Source: an uncultured Mycoplasmatota bacterium | Lineage (GTDB): Bacteria; Bacillota_I; Bacilli_A; RF39; UBA660 | Assembly: GCA_900552235.1 (NCBI GenBank) | Contig: URYZ01000014.1 | Location: forward strand, 1-21,384 | DNA: 21,384 bases | Direction: 5' to 3' | In this document: positions 6,360 to 14,271 of the stretch, piece after piece | Position numbering within the stretch: the first letter of the stretch is position 1 | How the letters are laid out: each line of letters opens with the position of its first letter | Position numbers and translations under genes: made by a program | Notes under the pieces: generated by a model | The model's database searches: none | What the model was told of the DNA's origin: nothing | What the model saw: only the letters and a program-made list of their open reading frames with translations

Positions 6360-6986
6360 TTATAATACTTTTTTCTTATTAAAATTATCTTTAATTATCA
6401 ATGACATTTTTATAATCAATATCATAAACATTATTAATGTTGCATAAGGTTGTCTTGTCATTACAAAAAATAATATTGCAATTGTTTGAATAATAAGTGA
6501 AACAATATTAACTATAATTCGTATTTTCTTGTCATCTATAAAATTATATACAATTTCTACAATTCCAATTATAGATATAAAAATCAAAGTAATAAAGTAT
6601 ATTGTTTTTATAGTATTTCCTATATCAGTACAACTAATTAAAGATACTGTATAAAATTTTTCTCCAATTTTTTGTCCATAAAGTGGTAAAAAGATAAATA
6701 AAATACTCATTATATCAAGTAATCCATATACTAAATTATTTATTTTTTCAATGTTAGAAGTATTTTCATTTTTAGCAATATCTATTATTTCTTCGTTTGA
6801 TAATAGTTCATCAATTGAAACATTAAATATTTTTGATATATATTTTAATGAATCAATGCTAGGATAACCTTTCCCACTTTCCCATTTTGATACTGCAGTT
6901 CGTGATACATATAATTTTTCTGCAAATTGTTCTTGTGTTAATTTATTTTTATTTCTTAATTCTTGTATTTTTTTGCTAAATTCCAT
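6360..6986 (-). CDS. XRE-family regulator with membrane C terminus
   Basis: 208 aa from the ATG at 6986 (MEFSKKIQELR); GGAG lies 10 nt upstream, and the longer frame to 7007 has no ribosome site. Residues 6-60 are a Cro/C1-type helix-turn-helix (LTQEQFAEKLYVSRTAVSKWE, ending SIDELLSNEE). Residues 90-200 contain four hydrophobic segments, so the DNA-binding domain is tethered to the membrane. Proteins of this plan are common in Firmicutes, often next to transporters or membrane enzymes. Here it lies between the Ca2+-type ATPase unit and the PAP2 gene. Candidate targets are the neighbouring promoters with CAAATTAC repeats; this is inference only. Confidence 0.8.
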   Translation of the reverse strand: MEFSKKIQELRNKNKLTQEQFAEKLYVSRTAVSKWESGKGYPSIDSLKYISKIFNVSIDELLSNEEIIDIAKNENTSNIEKINNLVYGLLDIMSILFIFLPLYGQKIGEKFYTVSLISCTDIGNTIKTIYFITLIFISIIGIVEIVYNFIDDKKIRIIVNIVSLIIQTIAILFFVMTRQPYATLIMFMILIIKMSLIIKDNFNKKKVL

Positions 6987-7004
6987 AACTATATTTCTCC
7001 TTGA

Positions 7005-7015
7005 CAACTTACTAT
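7005..7015. repeat. Spacer motif, left type, variant
   Basis: CAACTTACTAT, one base different from CAAATTACTAT, in the 5' leader of the XRE gene just before its ribosome site. Confidence 0.5.
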
Positions 7016-7152
7016 TTATCTTTCTCTATATTATTTTTAGACATTGTTATTAATTCATATCCATCTTACAGCATCTCATTAGATATTTTTTCTACTTTTT
7101 TTGCCATGGTGTCCGCCTTTGGAAAATACTCTATAACGACAGTTTTGTACAA
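7012..7152 (-). pseudogene. Small gene interrupted by an in-frame TAA
   Basis: AGGAGGTG lies 7 nt before a TTG at 7152, starting MYKTVVIEYFPKADTMAKKV and running 28 residues to a TAA at 7066-7068. The same frame continues past that stop as DGYELITMSKNNIEKDK to a TAG at 7012. The joined product (with Q or a similar residue at the stop) resembles the 50-60 aa proteins MYKT.VIE..PKA...A...E.....M..DGYELV.. that I recall from Firmicute mobile elements, so a CAA-to-TAA change is likely. The first 28 residues may still be made. Function of the family is unknown to me. Confidence 0.6.
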
Positions 7153-7185
7153 TTTTTCTACACCTCCTAATACATAATAAACTAA

Positions 7186-7217
7186 TAAATTACTATTTAT
7201 AAAGACAAGTAGTAATT
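7186..7217. repeat. Short palindromic spacer unit I
   Basis: AATTACTA (7188-7195) and TAGTAATT (7210-7217) are perfect inverted repeats around 14 bp. This is a shortened relative of the other spacer units, lying between the ATPase stop and the small broken gene. Confidence 0.55.
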
Positions 7218-7252
7218 ATAACTTCAAATGCATACTTACAATTTTATATATT

Positions 7253-9802
7253 CTAATCTTTAAACCATTTTACTAAAAATGGCTTAATTAATTCGTAAAT
7301 AAATATTGCCATAAAGTTTATTAAGAATACTATTAATATCAAACTAATATCTATTGATGCTATACTTATTAATTTACCAATAGGTGTAACAAACACTATG
7401 AGTTCAATTAAAAGTATCAATAGTAATCCGTAGTTCATTGCTTTATTAGAAAATAATCCCTGTTTAACAACTGACTCTTTCAAGTTTCTACAAGATATAG
7501 AATAAACTATCTCCTGTACTACCATTGAAAGAAGTGCTAAAGACATAGCTGTTTCTTGACCATACATTTTTAAACTAATAAAGTAAGTGAGAACTACAAA
7601 TATAGTTTCAATGATAGCTGAAGATACGATACATGATTTTATAAATGGTGTAAATAATGGTTTATTAATGCCTCTTGGTTTTTTATTCATTATGCTATCT
7701 TCACTCTTTTCAAAAGATAAACATATACTAGGAATAGAATCAGTTACCAAATCAATAAATAAAATATAAATTGGTAATAAAATTGTTGTTTTAGTAAGTA
7801 GTCCTATAATAATAGTAAATATTTCAGCAAAATTACTTGATAATGAAAATACAATATTATTTCTAATGTTATTATATATTCTTCTTCCTTCTTCAACTGC
7901 TACAACTATTGTTGAAAAAGAATCATCCATTAAGACTATGTCTGATGCAGACTTTGTAACATCAGTACCAGTAATGCCCATTCCAACACCAACATGAGCA
8001 TCTTTAATAGCAGGAGCATCATTTACTCCATCTCCAGTCATTGCTACAATTTTTCCACTATTTTGAAGTGCAAAAACAATTCTTTCTTTATGAACTGGAT
8101 TTACTCTTGCATACACAGAATACCTTTTAACGATATTTTTTAGTTCTTCATCATTATATTTATCAAGTTCACTCCCAAGTATTGCTTCATTATCATTATC
8201 TATAATTCCAACATTTTTTGCAATAGCAGTTGAAGTATCTATAGAATCTCCTGTAATCATTATTGGTCTAATACCAGCATTTTTGCATAAAATAACACTT
8301 TTTTTAACACTTTCTCTTGGTGGATCTATTATTCCTAAAATACCAGCAAAAGATAAATCATTTTCCTCTTTTTCTAATTCTTTAATATCTTTTGGTATAT
8401 AATCTAACTTTTTATAAGCAAACCCTAAAATTCTTAAAGCATTTTTAGAAAAATTCTTAACTTTATCTAAAATTTGTTGTTTTTCAATCTTAGATAGATT
8501 TACTTTTTCAATTAAAGAATCCATACTACCTTTGCATAATATATATACATCATTATCAATTTTATTTAAAGTAGTAAACATCTTTCTATCACTATCAAAA
8601 GGTATATCTAATATTCTCTCGCATTTTTTTCTCAATTTAAGAGAATCGATTTTTTTATTATATAGATATTCATATAAACAAGTTTCTGTAGGATCACCTA
8701 CATATTTATCTTCATAAATAAGGCCATCATTACAAAGAGCACATATATAATTAAGCATATTCTCATCTATTACATATTCTTCTTTAACAGTCATTTTATT
8801 TTGCGTTATAGTACCTGTCTTATCAGAACAAATAATATCTATTGCTCCAAGTGTTTCTACAGCTTGCATTTGTTTTACTACTGTTTTCTTCTTTGCTAAA
8901 TTAGATATTCCAACGGATAATGTTATTGTAATTACAGTTGGCAATCCCTCTGGAATAGCAGCCACTGCGAGTGATGAGCATAGAATTATAATTTCAAGTA
9001 TTGTGTATTTATTAATTAAAGCTAAAATAAATATAAAAATTAAAATAATAAATACTATAAATGTAATTTTTTTAGAAAGTTCTTTTATTTTTAATTGTAA
9101 TGGTGTTTCTATTCTATCAATTTCATTTAGTGATAATGCAATCTTACCTATCTCAGTATTTTTTCCTGTACTTACAACTATACCAGTACTTTTTCCATTA
9201 GTAATGCTTGTTCCTAAAAATAACATATTTTTTTGTTCTTGAAGAATTAAGTTATTTTTTAAAACATCTGAACTTTTTTGAACTGGAACACTTTCTCCAG
9301 TTAGCGCTGATTCATCTACTTTTAAACTTTCACATGAAAGTATTCTAATATCAGCAGGAATAGTTTCTCCGGATTCTAAATATATTATATCTCCTGGAAC
9401 TAATTCTTTAGTGTTTATTACTATTATTTTATCATCTCTTTTAACTTTACAAGTGCTGGTTTCATATTTTTTTAAATCTCTTAATACTAAAGTAGCTTTT
9501 TCTTCTTGTATAAATCCAACAATAGCATTTATAAAAACTACAAAAAGTATGACAATAGTATCAGTATACTCGTGAGAATAAAAATATCCATAAAAATATA
9601 AAAGTAGTGCAACTACTAATAATATGATGATCATGGTATCGTTAAATTGTTTTAAAAATCTTAAAATCCAAACCTTTTTCTTTTTATTTGGAATAATATT
9701 TTGTCCATAATCTTTTAATCTTTTCTCAATTTCTTTACTATCTAATCCATCAATATTACTATTTAAAATTTTAAATATTTCCTCTTCATTTTTAGAATAC
9801 AT
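7253..9802 (-). CDS. P2A-type (Ca2+-transporting) P-type ATPase
   Basis: 849 aa, a normal length. Cation-ATPase N-terminal domain (about 3-70), actuator domain with TGES at 168-171, M4 motif AVAAIPEGLP with PEGLP at 284-288, phosphorylation motif DKTGTIT with D327, nucleotide-binding KGSMD at about 424-428, and the hinge TGDGVND at 589-595. The M6 region reads DLVTDSIPS, with Asn, Thr and Asp positions like those of SERCA-type pumps. PEGLP plus this M6 favours Ca2+ export over Na+/K+ or heavy metals; Mn2+ is possible. The ATG at 9802 follows GGAG at 7 nt. Its promoter lies about 290 bp upstream, leaving a long leader. No terminator is visible after it. Confidence 0.9.
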   Translation of the reverse strand: MYSKNEEEIFKILNSNIDGLDSKEIEKRLKDYGQNIIPNKKKKVWILRFLKQFNDTMIIILLVVALLLYFYGYFYSHEYTDTIVILFVVFINAIVGFIQEEKATLVLRDLKKYETSTCKVKRDDKIIVINTKELVPGDIIYLESGETIPADIRILSCESLKVDESALTGESVPVQKSSDVLKNNLILQEQKNMLFLGTSITNGKSTGIVVSTGKNTEIGKIALSLNEIDRIETPLQLKIKELSKKITFIVFIILIFIFILALINKYTILEIIILCSSLAVAAIPEGLPTVITITLSVGISNLAKKKTVVKQMQAVETLGAIDIICSDKTGTITQNKMTVKEEYVIDENMLNYICALCNDGLIYEDKYVGDPTETCLYEYLYNKKIDSLKLRKKCERILDIPFDSDRKMFTTLNKIDNDVYILCKGSMDSLIEKVNLSKIEKQQILDKVKNFSKNALRILGFAYKKLDYIPKDIKELEKEENDLSFAGILGIIDPPRESVKKSVILCKNAGIRPIMITGDSIDTSTAIAKNVGIIDNDNEAILGSELDKYNDEELKNIVKRYSVYARVNPVHKERIVFALQNSGKIVAMTGDGVNDAPAIKDAHVGVGMGITGTDVTKSASDIVLMDDSFSTIVVAVEEGRRIYNNIRNNIVFSLSSNFAEIFTIIIGLLTKTTILLPIYILFIDLVTDSIPSICLSFEKSEDSIMNKKPRGINKPLFTPFIKSCIVSSAIIETIFVVLTYFISLKMYGQETAMSLALLSMVVQEIVYSISCRNLKESVVKQGLFSNKAMNYGLLLILLIELIVFVTPIGKLISIASIDISLILIVFLINFMAIFIYELIKPFLVKWFKD

Positions 9803-10098
9803 TATATTGCTCCTTTTTACCTATATTTCTGAATCTCGAATGCATTTTCTGTATCATATAATCTTTATTTTGCATCTTAATTCATATTTTTTGTTTATAT
9901 TTTCTTATATTTAAAAATATACATTTTATGTTATCTTCATCTTCAAAAGAATTTGTATATTAAATCTTTACTGTTTTTCAGGTCCTTGTTAGTCAGAAAA
10001 CCAGTTTTACAATTTTAGCATGTCATTTTTTTATTTCTTCATTCATAATGGTACCTCTGTTTCAACAAATTACTATTTTTCTTCTAATTTCTATTATA
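9803..10098 (-). promoter_or_regulatory. Long 5' leader of the ATPase gene
   Basis: -10 TATAAT at 10093-10098 is followed by CAAATTACTAT (10066-10076) and about 270 nt without a convincing gene. A 9-bp stem with one mismatch (9971-9979 with 9996-10004) has a 16-nt loop. Upstream of it is a 7-codon frame, MNEEIKK, starting at 10047 with AGAGG before it. I saw no yybP-ykoY, M-box or NiCo signature. A cation-responsive leader is conceivable but not shown. The stretch 10099-10151 holds only AT-rich sequence. Confidence 0.45.
10066..10076. repeat. Spacer motif, left type
   Basis: Exact CAAATTACTAT, one of four copies (1101, 2826, 5490, 10066). It is the rightmost; I found none beyond the tyrosine recombinase gene. 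Confidence 0.75.
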
Positions 10099-10151
10099 TC
10101 ATTTTTTTTGAATCAAGAATAGTCTAATTTAACTTTTAATTATTTAATTAT

Positions 10152-11132
10152 TTAACAAATAAATCTATGGTGGGATACTTTAACATTTGCCTGATTTACC
10201 TTAGCATAATGTAAAGTAGTATCTATTTTCGTATGTCCTAAAAGTTGTTGAACTTGTTCTATTGGCATACCTTTATCTATTGCCCTTGTCGCTAAAGTTC
10301 TTCTAAATTTATGTGGATGTACTCTTGGTAAATTAAGTCTTTCACCTAAATTTCTAAGCCTTATTTCAACACCAGAAATATTTAGCCTATTATATGGTTT
10401 CAACAATGAAACAAATAATGCTGGATTATCATCATTTCTATTACTAAGATATTTTTCTAAATGTAATTTTGTTTTAGGATCAAAATACACCTCTCGTTCT
10501 TTGTTTCCTTTACCTAAAACTACACAAGATTGATTAATAAAATCTATATCATCAATATTTAAATTTACAAGTTCCCCGACCCTTACTCCAGTAGAAGATA
10601 AGAAATCAACTAATGCTAGGTCCCTAATAGTTTTACACCCATCTCTTAATTTTTCAATATTTTCATCGCTATATGTTTCCTTTATTATTGTTTGAGTTTT
10701 AATTCTATGAATTCTACGAATAGGACTTTTTAGAATATAGTCTTCACTTTCTAGCCAAGAAAAAAAACTAGATAATATTCTCCTTATATTATCTATCGTA
10801 ACATTTCCACAATCATTGATTGATTGATAACTTACTAGATATTCTCTTAAATCATTGGTATCGATCAATTTTACATTCTTATCTATTTTATTTAACATAT
10901 CATTAATGGTTTTACTATAATAATCTATTGTTCTAGGAGAACAACCCTCTAATTTCTTAGATGATAAAAAAAGTCCATTATAATCAATATTATTATTTAA
11001 GGCATTTTCTTTTTCAATAAAATCTATATTACAAAGTGTACAAGTAAGATTCTTTTTTAATTGTTCTAGTTGATAATTATTTAGGTAATTATTCATATCA
11101 GCAACAATACTATTAATTAATTTATCTTTCAT
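10152..11132 (-). CDS. Tyrosine recombinase / integrase (XerC/D-like)
   Basis: 326 aa. An N-terminal core-binding domain (about 55-145) is followed by a catalytic domain with the full set of residues: R184 (STGVRVGE), K208 (GKGNKER), H274-x2-R277 (HPHKFRRT), H300 (LLGHT) and Y309 (LHYAKV). It should carry out strand exchange through a covalent Tyr309-DNA bond. The ATG overlaps the relaxase stop by one base (TAATG), so it is coupled to relaxase translation. Integrase plus relaxase with no secretion genes is the minimal plan of an integrative mobilizable element. It could also act on short inverted repeats elsewhere, but nothing shows this. Confidence 0.92.
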   Translation of the reverse strand: MKDKLINSIVADMNNYLNNYQLEQLKKNLTCTLCNIDFIEKENALNNNIDYNGLFLSSKKLEGCSPRTIDYYSKTINDMLNKIDKNVKLIDTNDLREYLVSYQSINDCGNVTIDNIRRILSSFFSWLESEDYILKSPIRRIHRIKTQTIIKETYSDENIEKLRDGCKTIRDLALVDFLSSTGVRVGELVNLNIDDIDFINQSCVVLGKGNKEREVYFDPKTKLHLEKYLSNRNDDNPALFVSLLKPYNRLNISGVEIRLRNLGERLNLPRVHPHKFRRTLATRAIDKGMPIEQVQQLLGHTKIDTTLHYAKVNQANVKVSHHRFIC

Positions 11133-12433
11133 TAGTTATAGTCCTTTTCATTATTTTGAAATAACTTACTAAATTCTTTTTGAGCATCTTCCATTTCATC
11201 ATTTATTTTTCTAATAGCATTCTCAACTTGATATCTATTTTTAAATTTTGATTTAGGATTACTATTTGATAAATAATTTTTTAATATATTAAATCTACTT
11301 TTTTTCTTATTTTTTAAATAATCATTTAGTATTATTTCTTCTATAATTTTATCTTCATTAATATGATTTTTCTTTTTATTTTTATAATAATAATTTGCAT
11401 GATTTACAATTGCATTAAATACATAGTTATCTAAATATTCTTTTTTTGTATCTATTAAAGTTGTATCTGTTTTATTATTTTTAATATTATTATCATTTGA
11501 TATTTTCTCAAAATAATTATTTATTTCAGATAAACACTTTTTAAAGTTTTTATATTCATTTTGGAATTCAGGATTCTTTTTAGAAAATATATATTTTTTT
11601 ATATTCTTAGTTAAATCTTTTATCTCTTGTTCTTTAATAGAATTGAATTTAATTCTATTAGTATTATTATGTCTTTTTTCATATAACAATTTACCTAATC
11701 TTAAAATATTTTCTTCTAAAATTAAATCCTCCTTATCCCTTAATAAAAAGTTCTTTTCTCTAGGATTAAAATATTTTTTTAACTCTTCTATTTCTTTATT
11801 TGTTTCTTTTAATAAAGGTGTATATATTTTTTCTTTTTCAATTATGTGTTCTACTTCATTTTTTAAAAAGTTTATTTCATCTTCAGATATAATGCCTACT
11901 CTTTTATATCCTACTTTTTTACCACAATATTGAAAATTAGGTTCTTTCTCAATAAATGAAAAATGAAAATGTAAATTATCCGTATCAGTATGAAGTGATA
12001 ATTGATAACTCATTTTATTAATATCTTTATATCCACATTTTTTTAAAAACATTGGTATAACTTCTTTTACCATTAATTGCTCTAATTTATGAATTTCAAT
12101 ATTCTCATTAATATAATCATTATTAAAAGAAACAACACACTTTGATAAATTAGAATTATTTATATATTTAGCATATTGTTTCTTTCTTTTTTCTATATCT
12201 TCTTTAGTTGCTAATTTACCGTTTTCTAATATCAGATTCATTTTTTCATTTTTATTTATATCACCAGTATAATAATCAAAAATATTCATAGCTTGTTTTT
12301 TAACATTAGAATAATAGTCAAACATACCTACTGTTCTTTTTATTATTTTATTTTCACTTCTTCTATGTCTATCAGGATTATTAATAGCAAGTTCAAATTT
12401 ATAATTAAAAACTACTTTAGGACTATTAATCAT
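11132..12433 (-). CDS. MobP2/MobL-type relaxase
   Basis: About 433 aa from the ATG at 12433; a GTG at 12439 is the alternative start. The metal-binding relaxase motif is HTDTDNLHFHF with H150, H157 and H159 (numbered from the GTG). The preceding pattern, LATKEDIEKRKKQYAKYINNSNLSKCVVSFNNDYI, is typical of MobP2. Candidate catalytic tyrosines are the YY pairs at 42-43 and 56-57. The C-terminal half (about 200-430) is very Lys/Asn-rich and helical. It would nick oriT and pilot single-stranded DNA into a helper's conjugation channel. The start overlaps the end of the upstream small frame; the integrase is coupled downstream. Confidence 0.8.
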   Translation of the reverse strand: MINSPKVVFNYKFELAINNPDRHRRSENKIIKRTVGMFDYYSNVKKQAMNIFDYYTGDINKNEKMNLILENGKLATKEDIEKRKKQYAKYINNSNLSKCVVSFNNDYINENIEIHKLEQLMVKEVIPMFLKKCGYKDINKMSYQLSLHTDTDNLHFHFSFIEKEPNFQYCGKKVGYKRVGIISEDEINFLKNEVEHIIEKEKIYTPLLKETNKEIEELKKYFNPREKNFLLRDKEDLILEENILRLGKLLYEKRHNNTNRIKFNSIKEQEIKDLTKNIKKYIFSKKNPEFQNEYKNFKKCLSEINNYFEKISNDNNIKNNKTDTTLIDTKKEYLDNYVFNAIVNHANYYYKNKKKNHINEDKIIEEIILNDYLKNKKKSRFNILKNYLSNSNPKSKFKNRYQVENAIRKINDEMEDAQKEFSKLFQNNEKDYN

Positions 12434-12548
12434 CTTCACCTATAATTCTTTTCTTAAAGAATTCTTTTAATGCATCATTTCTATTTGGATTTGTTAAATT
12501 AACTATTTCTAAATCAGAGTTTACTAATACACATTGAATAAGATATAT
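12426..12548 (-). pseudogene. Start-less tail of a small IME accessory gene
   Basis: In a frame different from its neighbours, the minus strand encodes VLVNSDLEIVNLTNPN followed by RNDALKEFFKKRIIGEDD and a stop that overlaps the relaxase start. No ATG, GTG or TTG precedes it before an upstream stop in the same frame. The overlap with the relaxase start argues it was a real gene whose 5' end has been replaced by the DUF5655-like fragment. A rearrangement junction near 12530-12545 explains both broken genes. Confidence 0.5.
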
Positions 12549-13029
12549 TTTGATTTTGATATCCTGCTCTTTCTTTCAATAAATTTTTAGTGTCATAATC
12601 TTTAGCAGACTTATCAAAATTTATAATCAACTCATTTTGCTTAATAACAACAGTCATTAATCTAACATTAGTTTTATATACTACTTCTTTCATTAAATAG
12701 TTTCTATGTATTCCATTAAATTTCTTTAAAATCTTCTCGTCTAATTTATCAAATAATTGAATAGTTTCAACCCTCTTGTTGGAAGTCAATTTTTTGTAAT
12801 CACTGGTATTTATATCAAATAATTTTGCACCTATTTTCTTACTTTTTTTCTTTACATTTTTGGTTACTACGGTTTCACTGTTTGGAATAACAACAGGTGA
12901 ATTATTAAAATATAATACCCCGTCATATATCAAATCATAGTTAGTATTAACATCAATCTTGGTAATTTGTTTTATAGAATTTAAAGGGTTCTCAATAAAC
13001 TTAAATGTGTTCCTGTATTCACCAGAAGA
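12514..13029 (-). pseudogene. DUF5655-like gene fragment, both ends lost
   Basis: A frame open from 13029 to 12514 encodes about 171 residues. The C-terminal part, ETIQLFDKLDEKILKKFNG followed by VVYKTNVRLMTVVIKQNELIINFDK, resembles the DUF5655 domain found at the C terminus of restriction-related and other DNA-associated proteins. The domain normally continues to a final helix that is missing here (it stops after NISYSM). The N-terminal start is also missing: the frame opens after a TAA at 13030-13032 inside PBP sequence, and TTG at 12933 is the only weak start. I take it as a remnant left by two rearrangements. Family assignment is by memory of the pattern and moderate. Confidence 0.5.
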
Positions 13030-13196
13030 TTACAAGAGTTTTCAAAAACTTGTAAAAAAGTCTGATGTCCATGTCCTCCTGCTTTCCAACATCTTAAAGT
13101 TGAACCAGTTACCTTAACACTTCCTGTATCATAAAAAGTATCTTTTTCTAAATTAACAACCCCTTCTTCTACTGCTGATGCTGTTGTTATTATTTT
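12981..13196 (-). pseudogene. Continuation of the interrupted PBP gene (codons 294 onward)
   Basis: From 13196 the frame reads KIITTASAVEEGVVNLEKD, then TFYDTGSVKVTGSTLRCWK, AGGHGHQTFLQVFENSCN. This is exactly what follows STFK in SpoVD/FtsI-type transpeptidase domains. The other half ends EPGSTF at 17460, and joining at the shared AA keeps frame. The ATG at 13211 (MVGTFK) lies in element sequence and has no ribosome site. After ENSCN the match fades (LLVNTGTHLSLLRTL) and the frame stops at 12981. The SxN and KTG motifs are therefore absent, and the gene is damaged a second time here. Confidence 0.85.
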
Positions 13197-13211
13197 GAAC
13201 GTACCTACCAT
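13183..13211 (-). other. Left attachment site of the serine-recombinase element
   Basis: The minus strand reads GGTAGGTACGTTC-AA-AATAATAACA. The PBP side starts at the AA (13195-13196); the element side is GGTAGGTACGTTC. The shared dinucleotide AA with the right end (17458-17459) is the likely crossover. Confidence 0.8.
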
Positions 13212-13226
13212 TTGGTGATTAGCAAA

Positions 13227-13256
13227 TAAAAAAGGAATATATTAATTACATTCCTT
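13227..13256 (-). terminator. Terminator at the end of the redox operon
   Basis: AAGGAAT/ATTCCTT stem (13232-13238 with 13250-13256), followed on the minus strand by a TTTTTT run. The stop codon of the ArsC-like gene lies in the loop. It insulates the element's cargo from the resumed PBP. Confidence 0.75.
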
Positions 13257-13598
13257 AATTGTATTCCATTCTATTTCTTTGAATCCTATTAAAACTATAT
13301 CATCTAATTCTAATAAAGGTCTTTTTACAAGCATACCATCTGTACTTAAAATTTGTAATTTTTCTTCATATGACATAGTTTTAATTTTGTCTTTGAGTTT
13401 TAATTCTCTATATTTTAATCCACTGGTATTGAAAAATCTATTAATGTCTTTTCCTGATTTTTGAATTAATCTATGTAATTCTTTTTGATTTAATTTTTCT
13501 TCAACAATATTTCTAGTTTCAAAAGCAATTTTTTTTGAAACTAAATAATTTTTTGCTTTCTGACATGTACTACACTTAGGATATTCAATTAACAACAT
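13242..13598 (-). CDS. ArsC/Spx-family thioredoxin-fold protein
   Basis: 118 aa, the normal family length. The N-terminal PKCSTCQKAKNYL holds the CxxC redox pair (C9, C12), and LVKRPLLE near residue 93 is the conserved RP loop. The family includes glutathione- or thioredoxin-linked arsenate reductases, YffB, and the Spx/MgsR transcription regulators. The CxxC and the absence of an obvious RNA-polymerase-binding tail favour a reductase-like member, but a redox-sensing regulator of the operon cannot be excluded. Last gene of the element's cargo, 23 bp after the flavin reductase gene, preceded by AAAGGA. Confidence 0.8.
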   Translation of the reverse strand: MLLIEYPKCSTCQKAKNYLVSKKIAFETRNIVEEKLNQKELHRLIQKSGKDINRFFNTSGLKYRELKLKDKIKTMSYEEKLQILSTDGMLVKRPLLELDDIVLIGFKEIEWNTIKECN

Positions 13599-13621
13599 AT
13601 TTTTAATCCTTTAAAATAAAA

Positions 13622-14269
13622 TTAATCTTCAACTAATTCAAAATATTCTTTACCAACACCACATAAAGGACACTTAAAATCATCAGGTAATTCATCAGCT
13701 TCGTGGATATATCCACAAATAGAGCATTTCCATTTTTTTGTTTTACTAGTTTTATCTGACTGACTTATACTTGTTTCTTCATATGTAGGTGCGTTTTTAG
13801 GTGAACTTCCTTTTAAATTTTCATGATAATACTTATATGTCATAGCATTTTCTTCACTATAATCATCCGCTTCAATAACTTCACCTAAGAATATTGTATG
13901 GGTTGATGTTTCCATAGTATCAATTACTTTGCAAACCATATATCCACAAGTATTTTCTAAAACAGGTATTTCTGAAATTTCTTTAAAATTGATTCCATCA
14001 AACTTATCAGTATCCTTACTTGATTTAAAACCAAATGTTCCTATAATCTTTGCATCAGTTGTTTCTTTTAATATTGAAACTCCAAACTTATTATTTTCTT
14101 TAATTACTTTATTAGTATAATTATCATGGTTAATACTAACTGCAATCACAGAAGGATTTGATGTAACTTGCATAATACTATTTGCAATACAACCAATATT
14201 TCTGTCTTTATCTTTACTTGTTACAACATAAACACCATATGATAGATTTCTTAAGACTTTCTTATCCAT
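13622..14269 (-). CDS. Flavin reductase-rubredoxin fusion (Hrb-like)
   Basis: 215 aa. Residues 1-150 form an FMN-binding split-barrel flavin reductase domain (LSYGVYVVTS, GCIANSIMQVTSNPS, KFGVSIL, GTFGFKSS). After a Ser/Lys-rich linker, residues 178-215 are a rubredoxin with C182/C185 and C200/C203 (KCSICGY ... CPLCGVGKEYFE). This is the plan of high-molecular-weight rubredoxin, which in acetogens passes NAD(P)H electrons through FMN to its iron centre and on to a diiron flavoprotein. Here the neighbouring superoxide reductase is a natural acceptor, since such enzymes take electrons from rubredoxins. It starts 2 bp after the SDR gene ends, suggesting one transcript. Confidence 0.9.
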   Translation of the reverse strand: MDKKVLRNLSYGVYVVTSKDKDRNIGCIANSIMQVTSNPSVIAVSINHDNYTNKVIKENNKFGVSILKETTDAKIIGTFGFKSSKDTDKFDGINFKEISEIPVLENTCGYMVCKVIDTMETSTHTIFLGEVIEADDYSEENAMTYKYYHENLKGSSPKNAPTYEETSISQSDKTSKTKKWKCSICGYIHEADELPDDFKCPLCGVGKEYFELVED

Positions 14270-14271
14270 AA

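Larger units (their letters stand above)
10152..12536 (-). mobile_element. IME-like module (relaxase plus tyrosine integrase)
   Basis: Overlapping genes for a MobP2/MobL relaxase and a tyrosine recombinase, preceded by the tail of a small accessory frame that has lost its start. No T4SS or coupling protein is in the window, so it would depend on a helper. Precise ends were not found: no convincing direct repeat links the area left of 10152 with that near 12536 or 13030. Confidence 0.6.

Noticed and set aside
9960..10047. Degenerate gene after MNEEIKK in the ATPase leader
   Set aside because: Reading through gives four stops within about 30 codons and no recognisable protein pattern.
325..10076. 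CRISPR array
   Set aside because: Repeats are only 11-12 bp, unevenly spaced by whole genes, and no Cas gene is present.
9803..10098. yybP-ykoY or M-box riboswitch before the ATPase
   Set aside because: None of the conserved loop sequences of these classes can be found on the minus strand.
10152..11132. Tyrosine recombinase as proven invertase of the promoter units
   Set aside because: No unit is seen in the opposite orientation, and the gene is coupled to a relaxase, which fits an IME integrase better.
13197..13211. ATG at 13211 as a genuine start of a separate gene
   Set aside because: There is no ribosome site, and the first codons are element attachment-site sequence; the protein is the continuation of the PBP.
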